Source: Dyella_B jejuensis (GTDB lineage Bacteria; Pseudomonadota; Gammaproteobacteria; Xanthomonadales; Rhodanobacteraceae). From it: a DNA stretch of 64,000 nt. Made by a program: the position numbers and the translations under genes. Below are positions 34,313-43,405 of the stretch, one piece after another (position 1 is the first letter of the stretch; each line of letters begins with the position of its first letter). The notes beneath the pieces are model-generated. The model made no database searches and was not told the origin of the DNA. It saw only the letters and a program-made list of their open reading frames with translations. The stretch is from contig NZ_JADIKJ010000011.1 in the NCBI RefSeq assembly GCF_044904675.1, forward strand, positions 43,396-107,395. Reading direction: 5' to 3'.

Positions 34313-35845
34313 ATGTCTTTCACACCTCCCTCGATACCTCAGCGATGGTCGGCCAGCCATGTGGCCTGGGCGTCGGCAATCTTGTGCCTCGGTTTGGCGG
34401 TGCGGCTGTTCCGCATCGATCACCAGCCGTTCTGGCTCGATGAAGCGCTGACGTCCCAGCGTATCCACCTGGGTTTTCACGGATTGATTGCCGACAGCTT
34501 CACCAACCGGCATATGCCGACCTACTTCCTTCTGTTGCAACTGGCTTCGTCATTGTTCGGTTCCGGCGATGCATGGCTGCGCATTCCGTCGGCAATGTTC
34601 GGCGCGCTGTCGGTCGGCATGGTGTTCATCATTGCGCGTCGCATCGGCGGCCTGGGTGCGGGAGCGGTCGCCGGACTGCTGATGGCGCTCTCCCCGTCGC
34701 AGGTGCAATACGGACAGGAAGCGCGTTCTTACACGCTGGTTACCTTGCTGATTACCGTGGCCTTGTGGGGCCTGTTGCGGTTGGCGCAGGATCCCTTGCG
34801 TGCGGCGGCCGACCTCCGCGGTGGCGGCGCGGACCGTTGGGGTTGGGCGGCCTACCTGCTTGGCACGATAGCGGCCTTGGATGTACTAGGTGCCGCGGCG
34901 CCATGGTTGATTGTTTCGAATCTCTCGCTCTGGCTGATCTGGCGCAGCTTGCGCGGATCAGTGGATGCGCGCGATGCCTTTCGCCGCCAATGGCTGGCGA
35001 GCATGGTGGCGATCGCGGTCTGCACCGTGCCTTTCTACGCTGCGATCGTCGTGACCAGCGACGGGCATATGTTGCAAAAATTCGACTGGATTCCACCGCT
35101 GAGCTGGCAAAACCTGTGGGTAGTGACCGCAAGCGTGTACCTGATGCGCATGAGCGCCGTGGTGAAATTCGATTTGCTGCATACGGCTGTACCGCTGCTG
35201 GGAGCGTTGGTAGCGCTGGCCGGCGGCGTCGGCCTGTTGCGCATGCGTGGCCGCCTGGATGGCCGGGTGGTGCTGCTGAGCGTGGTCGTGCTCCCGCTGT
35301 TGATACTGGCGATCTCGCTGTTCAAATCCATGTTGCTGCCGCGTTACATCCTGTGGAGTGCGGCGCCGTTCTTCATCCTGGCCGGGCTGGGAGCCGCCGC
35401 GTTGCCGCGACGGACCTTGCCACTGGCGATCACGCTGTTGTTCCTGCTCGGCGTCGTGAACCTGGGGCCGGTCTACCGCATGGAGACCAAGCCACGCTGG
35501 GACATGGCTGCCGCAACGCTTGCGGCGAACGTCCGGCCGGGCGATACGGTGTTTACCGCCGACCCGAACGCCCCGACCATGCTGACGGTGCTGCAGCCCA
35601 AAAATGGCTTGCCGATCGAAGCCAGCGCGCTGGTGACTTCGCAACTTGACCAGGCGCTGGCGCGCTGGCACGAAGGCGGGCGGGTGTGGGCCGTGAACGG
35701 TCGCTCCGCGCTCGGTCAGCGCGAAGAGCTTACCGAGTTCAAGAGCCGCATAGGGGCGCTAGGCGCACCAGCGGAGCAAATTCCGCAGGGCAAGGAAATC
35801 ACCATACTGATGTTCCCTGCGTCCGAAGAGTCGGCGGCGAACTGA
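34313..35845 (+). CDS. GT39-type membrane glycosyltransferase
   Basis: A 510-residue protein with about 10-12 membrane segments. Near the N-terminus, LFRIDHQPFWLDEALTSQRIHL carries the DE pair of GT-C glycosyltransferases of family 39 (ArnT/dolichyl-phosphate mannosyltransferase-like), followed by PTYFLLLQL and FIIARRIGGLGAGAVAGLLMALSPSQVQYGQEARSYTLV. It would transfer a sugar from a lipid-linked donor on the periplasmic face of the inner membrane. Acceptor unknown; no surface-polysaccharide genes are adjacent. Confidence 0.87.
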   Translation: MSFTPPSIPQRWSASHVAWASAILCLGLAVRLFRIDHQPFWLDEALTSQRIHLGFHGLIADSFTNRHMPTYFLLLQLASSLFGSGDAWLRIPSAMFGALSVGMVFIIARRIGGLGAGAVAGLLMALSPSQVQYGQEARSYTLVTLLITVALWGLLRLAQDPLRAAADLRGGGADRWGWAAYLLGTIAALDVLGAAAPWLIVSNLSLWLIWRSLRGSVDARDAFRRQWLASMVAIAVCTVPFYAAIVVTSDGHMLQKFDWIPPLSWQNLWVVTASVYLMRMSAVVKFDLLHTAVPLLGALVALAGGVGLLRMRGRLDGRVVLLSVVVLPLLILAISLFKSMLLPRYILWSAAPFFILAGLGAAALPRRTLPLAITLLFLLGVVNLGPVYRMETKPRWDMAAATLAANVRPGDTVFTADPNAPTMLTVLQPKNGLPIEASALVTSQLDQALARWHEGGRVWAVNGRSALGQREELTEFKSRIGALGAPAEQIPQGKEITILMFPASEESAAN

Positions 35846-35848
35846 CCG

Positions 35849-36238
35849 TCAGCGATAGTGTTGGTGGCATTCGCTGCAGACCTGGTCGACCGGCTTGAGC
35901 GCGGCGGCCAGGGCAGGGCAATCCGCCGGGGCCGATTGCGCGGCGGTCAGCAAGGCGGCATGCAAATGGCCGGCCAGGTCTTGGAACGGCTTTGGTGCAT
36001 TCGGGAAGACTGCCGGAATATCGGCCGCGATCAGTTGCATATGCTGCAACTGGTCCAGGTTCGCCGTGGCCTCGCAGTGCTGCCCCTTGACCGCCAGTTT
36101 CAACTGCTGGCGATGGAAGCCCATGGTCACCATCAAGGCTTGCGGCACCGGGTTGCGTTGGCTCAATGCCTGCATGGTAAATACGGTACCGATGATACCG
36201 ATGGCGAGTCCGAGCACAATCAGGAGAGCAGCGCGCAT
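35849..36238 (-). CDS. Small c-type cytochrome, membrane-anchored
   Basis: A 129-residue protein with one N-terminal membrane segment (3-23) and a single CSECH haem motif at the extreme C-terminus (CSECHQHYR). The haem attachment at the end of a four-helix-like sequence is the layout of class II cytochromes c (c' type). The longer frame back to 36277 lacks sense. Partner unknown. It is convergent with the GT39 gene (stops three bases apart). Confidence 0.75.
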   Translation of the reverse strand: MRAALLIVLGLAIGIIGTVFTMQALSQRNPVPQALMVTMGFHRQQLKLAVKGQHCEATANLDQLQHMQLIAADIPAVFPNAPKPFQDLAGHLHAALLTAAQSAPADCPALAAALKPVDQVCSECHQHYR

Positions 36239-36384
36239 TTGCCTTGGCCTGTCCGGGTAGCGATGGACGCGGAGCATAACGCACTCCGTATGGCAGCCGG
36301 GTAGCAGTTAAAATGCACGAAATAGCCTGAGCGGGTCATGCGCGTGAATCCCTACACTTACCGAGCCGCGGCGGGTGGCTGCCC

Positions 36385-37173
36385 GTGAGCGGTGCCGTTT
36401 ATCCCAGCGAGCGCTTCGAGGGCGTGGAGCGTTTATATGGCGCAGGCAGCGTGAGCCGCCTGGCGCAGGCGCATGTCTGCGTAATCGGTATCGGCGGCGT
36501 CGGCTCCTGGGCGGCCGAGGCATTGGCACGCAGCGGCGTGGGACGCCTCACCCTGATCGATGCCGACGAAGTCTGCGTGTCCAATACAAACCGCCAGCTG
36601 CACGCGCTGGATGGCGAGTACGGCAAGCTCAAGGTAGGGGTGATGGCGGCGCGCGTGCACGCGATCAATCCTGCGATCCGGCTGGAGGCGATCGAGCGCT
36701 TCCTTACGCCCGCCACCCTGGATGAATTGCTGGATCGCGGCTACGACATAGTGCTGGATGCGTGCGACGCATTCCGGGTGAAGCTGGAGGCGATCGCCTG
36801 GTGCCGGCGCCGCAAATTGCCGATGGTGACGGTCGGTTCGGCGGGCGGTCGCACGGACCCTACGCAAATATGCGTGCGCGACCTGTCGCGCACCGAGCAC
36901 GACGCGATGTTCAGCCTGATCCGCAAGAAGCTTCGCCAGGATTTCGGATTTCCCCGCAATCCGGAGCGCTACTTTGGCGTATCGGCGGTGTATTCGCTGC
37001 AGAACGTGCAATACCCGCAACCGGATGGAACCGTATGCGGCACCCGCCCGCCCGGTGGACAGGCCTTGAATCTTGCCTGCGGCGGAGGACTGGGCGCCGC
37101 CACCCATGTGACCGGCGCGTTTGCGTTCGCCGCGGTGGGGAAGGTGCTCGAGAAATTGCTCGGAAATCAGTGA
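36385..37173 (+). CDS. tcdA: tRNA threonylcarbamoyladenosine dehydratase (TcdA/CsdL)
   Basis: A 262-residue ThiF/E1-like ATPase. Seen are FEGVERLYGAGSVSRL, the nucleotide loop VIGIGGVGSWAAEAL, LIDADEVCVSNTNRQLHA and DACDAFRVKLEAIAW. TcdA uses ATP to cyclise t6A37 to ct6A37 in tRNAs reading ANN codons. The start is a GTG at 36385; an upstream candidate is not evident. The usual sulfur partner genes csdA and csdE are not in the window. Confidence 0.92.
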   Translation: MSGAVYPSERFEGVERLYGAGSVSRLAQAHVCVIGIGGVGSWAAEALARSGVGRLTLIDADEVCVSNTNRQLHALDGEYGKLKVGVMAARVHAINPAIRLEAIERFLTPATLDELLDRGYDIVLDACDAFRVKLEAIAWCRRRKLPMVTVGSAGGRTDPTQICVRDLSRTEHDAMFSLIRKKLRQDFGFPRNPERYFGVSAVYSLQNVQYPQPDGTVCGTRPPGGQALNLACGGGLGAATHVTGAFAFAAVGKVLEKLLGNQ

Positions 37174-37249
37174 GGCGCAGCGAGGAACGAACCGGCTCGT
37201 CCATCCGCCGCACTCGTTGCTCGCTTGCTGCTTGCCATTTTCCGCGCGA

Positions 37250-37990
37250 TCACCAACCCATGTAATGTCCGCCGTTGATCGCCAGGTTTGCCCCGGTGAT
37301 CCAACTGGCGTCATCGGTGGTGAAGAAGGCGACCGCGTGTGCAATTTCCTCCGGCTTGCCGAGACGGCCGACCGGAATCTGCGCGATGATCTTTTCGCGC
37401 ACTTCTTCCGGCACTGCCATCACCATGTCGGTGCCCACGTAGCCGGGCGAAACGGTGTTCACGGTAATGCCGAAGCGCGCGTTTTCCTGCGCCAGTGAAA
37501 TGGTGAAGCCATGCATGCCGGCTTTCGCGGCGGCGTAGTTGGCCTGGCCGTACTGGCCCTTCTGGCCGTTTATGGAGCTGATCTGCACGATGCGGCCCCA
37601 CTTGCGGGTGCGCATATCTTCGATCACCGGACGGGTGACATTGAAGCAGGCATTGAGGTTGGTGTTCACCACGTCCATCCACTGCTGGTACGTCATCTTG
37701 TGGAAGGTGGTGTCGCGGGTGATGCCGGCATTATTGACCAGGATCTCGACCGGACCGCACTGATGATGGACCGCGGCGATCATGGTTTCGCATGAGGCCG
37801 GGTCGGCGACATCGCCCGGTACCATGCATACCTCGATGCCTTCCTGCGTCATCGACTTGCGCCAGGCTTCGGCTTTGGCCTCGTCGCGGTAATTGGTGGC
37901 GACGCGGTGTCCCTGCCGGGCAAGGTAGCGCACGATCGCAGTACCAATGCCGCCGGTTCCGCCGGTTACCAATGCCGTGCGCTGTGCCAT
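37250..37990 (-). CDS. phbB: Acetoacetyl-CoA reductase (PhaB/PhbB)
   Basis: A 246-residue short-chain dehydrogenase of the PhaB group. TGGTGGIGTAI binds NADPH; the active-site Ser and Tyr-xxx-Lys lie in VQISSINGQKGQYGQANYAAAKAG; NNAGITRDTTFHKM and the C-terminal NGGHYMGW are typical of acetoacetyl-CoA reductases. It reduces acetoacetyl-CoA to (R)-3-hydroxybutyryl-CoA for polyhydroxybutyrate. No phaA or phaC is in the window, so its polymer partner must lie elsewhere. Confidence 0.9.
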   Translation of the reverse strand: MAQRTALVTGGTGGIGTAIVRYLARQGHRVATNYRDEAKAEAWRKSMTQEGIEVCMVPGDVADPASCETMIAAVHHQCGPVEILVNNAGITRDTTFHKMTYQQWMDVVNTNLNACFNVTRPVIEDMRTRKWGRIVQISSINGQKGQYGQANYAAAKAGMHGFTISLAQENARFGITVNTVSPGYVGTDMVMAVPEEVREKIIAQIPVGRLGKPEEIAHAVAFFTTDDASWITGANLAINGGHYMGW

Positions 37991-38129
37991 GACCTGCTCT
38001 CCTTGGATGTCTACGTGGAAGCCACCGCGAGGGGTGCGGGTGGCTTGGGGTTATACGCAGACAACATGAAGAAATATCGGTTCTCGGTATTGCGAACATG
38101 GTACGGCTGCGTCCCGTTGTTATACCGGG

Positions 38130-38996
38130 TTACGGAGTCGGAATGTCGCTGCAATGCGTCAAATTGTTGGGGTCGAAATGGGCGAGCGCCGCATCGAGCA
38201 GCGCGGACGGACGGACGGCCTTTTCGTCCGCAGGCACGCCAAGGAATGCCAGTGCCTGCCGCAACGCCGGCATCGGGTGAGCGGGATCGATTTCCTGCGA
38301 GCGCTCGGACTTCGACAGCTTGCGGCCTTCGCTGTCCAGCACCAGCGGCAAATGCACATAACGTGGTGTCGGCAATCCCAGGCATTGCTGCAGCCAGATC
38401 TGACGCGGGGTGGAATCCAGCAGATCGCTCCCACGGACCACTTCGGTGATGCCTTGCCAGGCGTCATCCACGACGCAGGCCAGTTGGTAGGAGTAGAGCC
38501 CTTCGACCCGGCGGATCACGAAATCGCCCACGTCGTCGCGCAATCGTTGCTGCTGCGGGCCCTGCCATCCGTCCACGAAGGCAATCGTCTCGTCCGGCAC
38601 GCGGGCGCGCCACGCCGGCGCGCGCCCAGGATCGGGCCGGGCCGTGCAGCGGCCGTCGCGATGGATGCCGCCGCCGGCGGCCAGCTCGCTGCGACTGCAC
38701 CAGCAGGGAAAGACCATGTTGGCCCGCCGCAATTGCGCGAAAGCGGCATCGTAGGCGGCAATGCGCGACGACTGGTAAATGACCGGCTCATCCGCGACCA
38801 GGCCGAAAGCCGCCAGGGCGGCGATGATGGCTGCCGCCGAGCCGGCGACTTCGCGTGGCGGGTCGATATCTTCCATCCGCACCAGCCAGCATCCACCCGC
38901 ATGGCGCGCGCGCAACCAGCTGCCCACGGCAGCGGCCAGGGAACCGGCATGCAGCATGCCGGTGGGCGAAGGAGCGAAGCGTCCGCGATAGCTCAT
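38130..38996 (-). CDS. gluQ: Glutamyl-Q tRNA(Asp) synthetase
   Basis: A 288-residue short GluRS paralogue lacking the anticodon-binding domain. The HIGH-like motif is in APSPTGMLHAGSLAAAVGSW, the KMSKS-like motif is KLSKS, and the Cys-containing zinc site CWCSR and VVRGSDLLDSTPRQIWL are typical. It attaches glutamate to queuosine in tRNA-Asp. The lack of the tRNA-anticodon domain is normal for the enzyme, not a truncation. Confidence 0.94.
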   Translation of the reverse strand: MSYRGRFAPSPTGMLHAGSLAAAVGSWLRARHAGGCWLVRMEDIDPPREVAGSAAAIIAALAAFGLVADEPVIYQSSRIAAYDAAFAQLRRANMVFPCWCSRSELAAGGGIHRDGRCTARPDPGRAPAWRARVPDETIAFVDGWQGPQQQRLRDDVGDFVIRRVEGLYSYQLACVVDDAWQGITEVVRGSDLLDSTPRQIWLQQCLGLPTPRYVHLPLVLDSEGRKLSKSERSQEIDPAHPMPALRQALAFLGVPADEKAVRPSALLDAALAHFDPNNLTHCSDIPTP

Positions 38997-39057
38997 CGAG
39001 CCATTCTACGTAAGCCGCCCGAGTGCTGGCGGCCTTCAGGCGATGGGGCGCGCAGCT

Positions 39058-39085
39058 CTTGAAAGGTGGAATTTTGCCCGAATCT
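39058..39085 (+). promoter_or_regulatory. Possible heat-shock (sigma-32) promoter of htpX
   Basis: CTTGAAA (39058-39064) and CCCGAATCT (39077-39085) are 12 bases apart. This matches the CTTGAAA element exactly and the CCCCATNT element partly. htpX is a heat-shock gene in other Proteobacteria, which gives some weight to the match. Confidence 0.35.
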
Positions 39086-39141
39086 CCAGGCTCGGATTAC
39101 CATTCTCCATTCAGTGTCAGTGTGACCGACCTGGGACAACT

Positions 39142-40035
39142 ATGCGCCGCATCGCACTCTTCTTGCTTACCAATCTTGCCGTCCTGTTCCTGCTGAGCAT
39201 TGTCTGCCGCCTTTTCGGCATCGACCAGTGGGCGGCCATGCGCGGCTACGGCGGCATGACCGGGCTGCTGGTTTATGCCGCCGTGTTCGGCATGGGGGGC
39301 GCTTTCATTTCACTGGCCATGTCCAAGTGGATGGCCAAGATGTCCACCGGCGCCCGGGTGATCGAGCAGCCGCAGAACGAGAACGAGCGCTGGCTGGTGG
39401 ACACGGTGCGCCGCCATGCTCAGAACGCCGGCATCGGCATGCCCGAGGTGGCGGTCTACGACGCACCGGAAATGAATGCGTTCGCGACCGGCATGACCCG
39501 CAACAGTTCGATGGTGGCGGTGAGCACCGGCCTGCTGCACCAGATGGACCGCGAGCAGGTCAGCGCGGTGCTCGGTCACGAGATCGGCCATGTAGCCAAT
39601 GGCGACATGGTGACATTGACCTTGATCCAGGGCGTGCTCAACACGCTGGTGATTCTTGCCGCACGCATCGTCGGCCGGCTGGTCGATAGCTGGATGTCGG
39701 GTGGCCGCGATAATCGCGAGGGTTCCGGCATCGGCTATTTCGTTTCGGTCATGGTGTTGCAGCTGGTGTTCGGCCTGTTCGCCTCGATGATCGTGATGGC
39801 TTTTTCGCGCTGGCGCGAATTCCGGGCCGACGCAGCCGGCGCCAGGCTGGCCGGCCGCGGCGCGATGGTGTCCGCGCTGCAGCGGCTGCAGCTCAACCAC
39901 GGCGAAAGTACCTTGCCCAAGACCATGGCGGCGTTCGGCATTTCCGGTCCGCTGGCCCAGGGGCTGCAACGCCTGTTCATGAGCCATCCGCCGCTGGAAG
40001 AACGTATTTCAGCGTTGCAAAACGCAGCGGCATAG
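39142..40035 (+). CDS. htpX: Membrane-bound zinc metalloprotease HtpX
   Basis: A 297-residue M48B protease. The zinc motif HEIGH lies at 146-150 with downstream EFRADAAGARLAG as the third ligand. Four membrane segments (about 4-20, 40-60, 160-180 and 200-220) and NAFATGMTRNSSMVAVSTGLL are usual. It degrades damaged membrane proteins together with FtsH. It is directly upstream of htpG on the same strand, so two envelope or protein-quality genes lie together. Confidence 0.94.
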   Translation: MRRIALFLLTNLAVLFLLSIVCRLFGIDQWAAMRGYGGMTGLLVYAAVFGMGGAFISLAMSKWMAKMSTGARVIEQPQNENERWLVDTVRRHAQNAGIGMPEVAVYDAPEMNAFATGMTRNSSMVAVSTGLLHQMDREQVSAVLGHEIGHVANGDMVTLTLIQGVLNTLVILAARIVGRLVDSWMSGGRDNREGSGIGYFVSVMVLQLVFGLFASMIVMAFSRWREFRADAAGARLAGRGAMVSALQRLQLNHGESTLPKTMAAFGISGPLAQGLQRLFMSHPPLEERISALQNAAA

Positions 40036-40143
40036 GCCGACAGGAAATTAAAGTTCGCCCTGGCCGGCCTGCTTCGCCATGATGAAGCAGCTGCGGACTG
40101 GGCGGGTTATCACTCACGACCACATGCTTGGAAAGCCATCGTT

Positions 40144-42012
40144 ATGAGCGCAACCACCGAAACCCGCAAATTCGAAGCCGAAGTCGCCCAGGTATTGCAC
40201 CTGGTGACGCACTCCCTTTATTCGCACAAGGAAATCTTCCTGCGCGAACTTATTTCCAATGCCTCCGACGCCTGCGACAAGCTGCGCTTCGAATCCATCG
40301 CCCAGCCCGAGTTGCTGGCGGGCGATGCCGAACTGCATATCGACGTAAGCTGGGACGCGCAGGCCCGCACGATTACCGTGCGCGACAACGGCGTGGGCAT
40401 GAGCCGCGACGAAGTGGTCGCCAATATCGGCACCATTGCCAGCTCCGGCACCCGCCGCTTCCTGGAAGCCATGAGCAGCGAGCAGAAGAGCGACGCGCGC
40501 CTGATCGGCCAGTTCGGAGTCGGCTTCTATTCGGCGTTCGTGGTCGCGGACAAGGTCACCGTGTTAAGCCGCCGCGCCGGCGCCCCGGCCAGCGAAGGCG
40601 TGAAGTGGGAAAGCGACGGCAAGGGCGAGTATTCGCTGGAGCAGATCGATCTGCCCGAGCGCGGCACGGCGATCGTGCTGCACCTGAAAGCCGACGAGGA
40701 CGAATTCCTCAAGCGCTGGCAACTGCGTTCGCTGATCACCCGCTATTCCGATCACGTCGCGTTTCCGATCCGCATGCCGATCGAAAAAGATGACCAGCCT
40801 ACCGACGAATGGGAAGCCGTCAACGCCGCATCGGCGCTGTGGACCAAGCCCAAGAGCGAGATCAGCGACGAGGACTACCAGAGCTTCTACAAATCGCTCG
40901 GTCATGACTTCAACGATGCGCTGGCCTGGACGCACAATCGTGTCGAGGGCAGCCAGAGCTTCACCACACTGCTGTACCTGCCGGCGCAACCGCCGTTCGA
41001 GCTGATGATGGGCGGGCGTGACGAGCGCAAGGGACTGAAGCTCTATATCAAGCGCGTCTTCATCATGGATGCGGCCGAAGAGCTGCTGCCCAATTACCTG
41101 CGCTTCGTGCGCGGCGTCGTCGATGCCGACGACCTGCCGCTGAACGTAAGCCGCGAAATCCTGCAGCACAATCGGCAGCTGGAGCGGATCAAGGCCGCCT
41201 GCGTGAAGCGTGTGCTGGACCTGATCGAGAAACTGGCCAAGGACGAGCCGGAGAAATTCGAGACCTTCTACAAGGCATTCGGCAACACGCTAAAGGAAGG
41301 CATCGCCGAGGACCAGGCCAACCGCGAGCGCATTGCCAAGCTGCTGCGTTTCGCATCCACCAAGGGCGAGGGCAGCGCGCAGAAAGTCTCGCTGGATGAC
41401 TACATCGGCCGCATGCCGGTGGACCAGGACACCATTTGGTACATCACTGCCGACAGCCATACGGCGGCCGCAGGCAGCCCGCAGCTGGAAGCTTTCAAGG
41501 CCAAAGGTACCGAAGTGCTGCTGATGTCCGACCGCATCGACGAATGGATGCTCGGCAGCCTCAGCGAATACGCCGGCAAGAAGCTCCGCAACGTCGCCAA
41601 GGGCGATTTGCCGCTGGACGAAGCAGGCAAGAAACAGCAGGAAGAGGCCAGCAAGGCCGCCGAGCCGCTGCTGAAGAAGCTGAAAGCATTGCTGGGCGAT
41701 CGCGTGGGCGACGTAAAGGTATCGGCACGCCTTACCGATTCGCCGTCCTGCCTGGCGCTGTCCGATTACGAGATGGCGCCGCACCTTGCCCGTTTGCTGC
41801 GCGAAGCGGGTCACGACATGCCATCCAGCAAGCCTACGCTGGAGATCAACCCGCAACATGCCTTGCTCAAGCGAGTGGAGACGGAAAGCGACGATGGCAA
41901 GGCAAAGGATCTTGCCAACCTGCTGCTCGAACAGGCGGAAATTGCCGCAGGTGCACAGTTAACGGATCCGGCTGCATTCGTGCAGCGCTTGAACCGGGTG
42001 CTGCTAGGCTGA
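40144..42012 (+). CDS. htpG: Molecular chaperone HtpG (Hsp90)
   Basis: A 622-residue bacterial Hsp90, complete over N-terminal ATPase, middle and C-terminal dimerisation domains. The ATP lid motifs are FLRELISNASDACDKLRF, DNGVGMSRDEVVANIGTIASSGT and GQFGVGFYSAFVVAD. It remodels client proteins with DnaK. An inverted repeat CTGCTTC/GAAGCAG (about 40069-40091) lies in the 108-base gap after htpX; its purpose is unclear. Confidence 0.96.
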   Translation: MSATTETRKFEAEVAQVLHLVTHSLYSHKEIFLRELISNASDACDKLRFESIAQPELLAGDAELHIDVSWDAQARTITVRDNGVGMSRDEVVANIGTIASSGTRRFLEAMSSEQKSDARLIGQFGVGFYSAFVVADKVTVLSRRAGAPASEGVKWESDGKGEYSLEQIDLPERGTAIVLHLKADEDEFLKRWQLRSLITRYSDHVAFPIRMPIEKDDQPTDEWEAVNAASALWTKPKSEISDEDYQSFYKSLGHDFNDALAWTHNRVEGSQSFTTLLYLPAQPPFELMMGGRDERKGLKLYIKRVFIMDAAEELLPNYLRFVRGVVDADDLPLNVSREILQHNRQLERIKAACVKRVLDLIEKLAKDEPEKFETFYKAFGNTLKEGIAEDQANRERIAKLLRFASTKGEGSAQKVSLDDYIGRMPVDQDTIWYITADSHTAAAGSPQLEAFKAKGTEVLLMSDRIDEWMLGSLSEYAGKKLRNVAKGDLPLDEAGKKQQEEASKAAEPLLKKLKALLGDRVGDVKVSARLTDSPSCLALSDYEMAPHLARLLREAGHDMPSSKPTLEINPQHALLKRVETESDDGKAKDLANLLLEQAEIAAGAQLTDPAAFVQRLNRVLLG

Positions 42013-42039
42013 CGCGGCAACGCTCCAAGTGCTTGCCAG

Positions 42040-42063
42040 GGCGGCCGCTATACTGCGGCCGCC
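42040..42063. repeat. Perfect inverted repeat between htpG and the AEC gene
   Basis: GGCGGCCGC (42040-42048) and GCGGCCGCC (42055-42063) flank TATACT. It could be an operator, an htpG transcript-end hairpin or a promoter element with TATACT as -10. The T-run needed for a terminator is lacking. Confidence 0.4.
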
Positions 42064-42082
42064 TTGCTGTTGAAGGAACGCG

Positions 42083-42988
42083 ATGAGCGCCTTGCTGCTG
42101 CTGTTTGCCTGCCTGTTGCTTGGGGTCGTGGTGGCACGCTGGGCGCGGCCGCCTGCCGGCATCGTTCCGGGCATCAACTGGTGGGTGATCAACGTTGCTC
42201 TGCCTGCGCTGGTGCTGAACCTGATCCCGCGCGTGACATTCGATTCGCAATTATGGTTTCCGGTGGCCGCCATGCTGGTGGTATTTGGCGGCGCGTGGCT
42301 GCTGTTCGGATGGCTGGGTTCGCGCCTCGGCTGGCCGCGCGGTCGCACCGGTGCGTTGATACTGGTGTGCGGCTTGGGCAATACCTCGTTCATGGGGTAT
42401 CCGATGCTGCTCGCCCTGCATGGGCAGGCGGGGCTTTCGCTGGCGGTGGTAGCCGATCAGCTCGGTTGTTTCCCGCTGCTTTCCTCGGCCGGCATCGTGG
42501 TGGCATCCATCTATGCAGGACGTCGCCCCGAAGCGGGATTGATCGTGCGCCGCATCCTCACGTTTCCGGCCTTCGTCGCGCTGGTTGTCGGCGTGCTCGC
42601 CGGCAGGCTCGGCGGTTGGCCTGAGGCCGTGAACGGGGTGCTGGCTCCGCTCGGGGCGACGCTCACGCCGCTCGCTCTTTTCTCGGTCGGCATGCAGTTC
42701 CGGTTTCGCGTCGATGCAATGCAGGTGGGAGCGCTGAGTTGGGGCCTGGGCTGGAAACTGCTGCTGGCGCCTTTGGCGTGTTGGTTGATCGGCCGGGCCG
42801 CCGGCGTCGGCGGTCTGGTTCTCACCATCAGTGTTTTGCAGGCGGCCATGGCGCCGATGATCTCGGCCGCCATTCTTGCCGACGAATACGAACTTGATCC
42901 ACCGCTCGCCAATGCCTTGCTGGGTGCCGGCATTGTGCTGTCCCTGCTGACCGTCCCACTCGCGAACCTGTGGCTGCCGCCGGTTTGA
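42083..42988 (+). CDS. AEC family transporter
   Basis: A 301-residue ten-helix membrane protein of the auxin efflux carrier family. It has VPGINWWVINVALPALVLNLIPR, GNTSFMGYPMLLALHGQAGL with the conserved crossing helix, and a C-terminal half beginning about 170 (LAPLGATLTPLALFSVGMQFRF) that mirrors the first. Bacterial members export or exchange carboxylates; the substrate here is unknown. An inverted repeat GGCGGCCGC-TATACT-GCGGCCGCC lies 20 bases upstream of the start. Confidence 0.87.
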   Translation: MSALLLLFACLLLGVVVARWARPPAGIVPGINWWVINVALPALVLNLIPRVTFDSQLWFPVAAMLVVFGGAWLLFGWLGSRLGWPRGRTGALILVCGLGNTSFMGYPMLLALHGQAGLSLAVVADQLGCFPLLSSAGIVVASIYAGRRPEAGLIVRRILTFPAFVALVVGVLAGRLGGWPEAVNGVLAPLGATLTPLALFSVGMQFRFRVDAMQVGALSWGLGWKLLLAPLACWLIGRAAGVGGLVLTISVLQAAMAPMISAAILADEYELDPPLANALLGAGIVLSLLTVPLANLWLPPV

Positions 42989-43369
42989 ACGGTTGGGATA
43001 CAAGCGGGGCCAACGTGCACGAGTAACACACGGCACAGGGCCTGAGGTCGAGGAAAGGCAGCGCGCGAGCAGGTTGAAGCGTTGCTCCGCATCGTTGCAG
43101 GCAGGTCTGTTTTCCTCCCATGCCCGTGCCATCGTGTGCAGGCCTTCCTGGGCAGCTTTGAGTCCGCAGCCGGTGCGCCGGCGGTATAGCCTCAGCGCGC
43201 CGACCCTGTTGCCGGCATCGTATTCGGCCATGATCTGGGCATCGCTGATACCAAGGTCGGGTTGGCAAGGTGGAGCAGGGGACCTGCGCAAATACATGGC
43301 GCGGGCAACAGCAAAGCCGGCGAAGAACGCCAGCGGGAGGCGTAGATAATGCTGCCATTCGATATTCAC
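42989..43369 (-). CDS. L7/L12 C-terminal-domain-like small protein, 3' end uncertain
   Basis: A frame starting with GTG at 43369 with AAGGA eight bases upstream. The sequence has a short membrane-like N-terminus (YLRLPLAFFAGFAVARAMYL) and then DAQIMAEYDAGNRVGALRLYRRRTGCGLKAAQEG, which resembles the C-terminal domain of ribosomal protein L7/L12 (the K/R-x-x-T-G-x-G-L-K helix hairpin). The coordinates given cover the intergenic part only. The frame has no stop until 42251, antisense to the AEC gene, so the true end may be altered by a frameshift. Confidence 0.4.
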
Positions 43370-43405
43370 GGACCCATTCCTTTTTCGGGCGTCGATGAGG
43401 CGATA

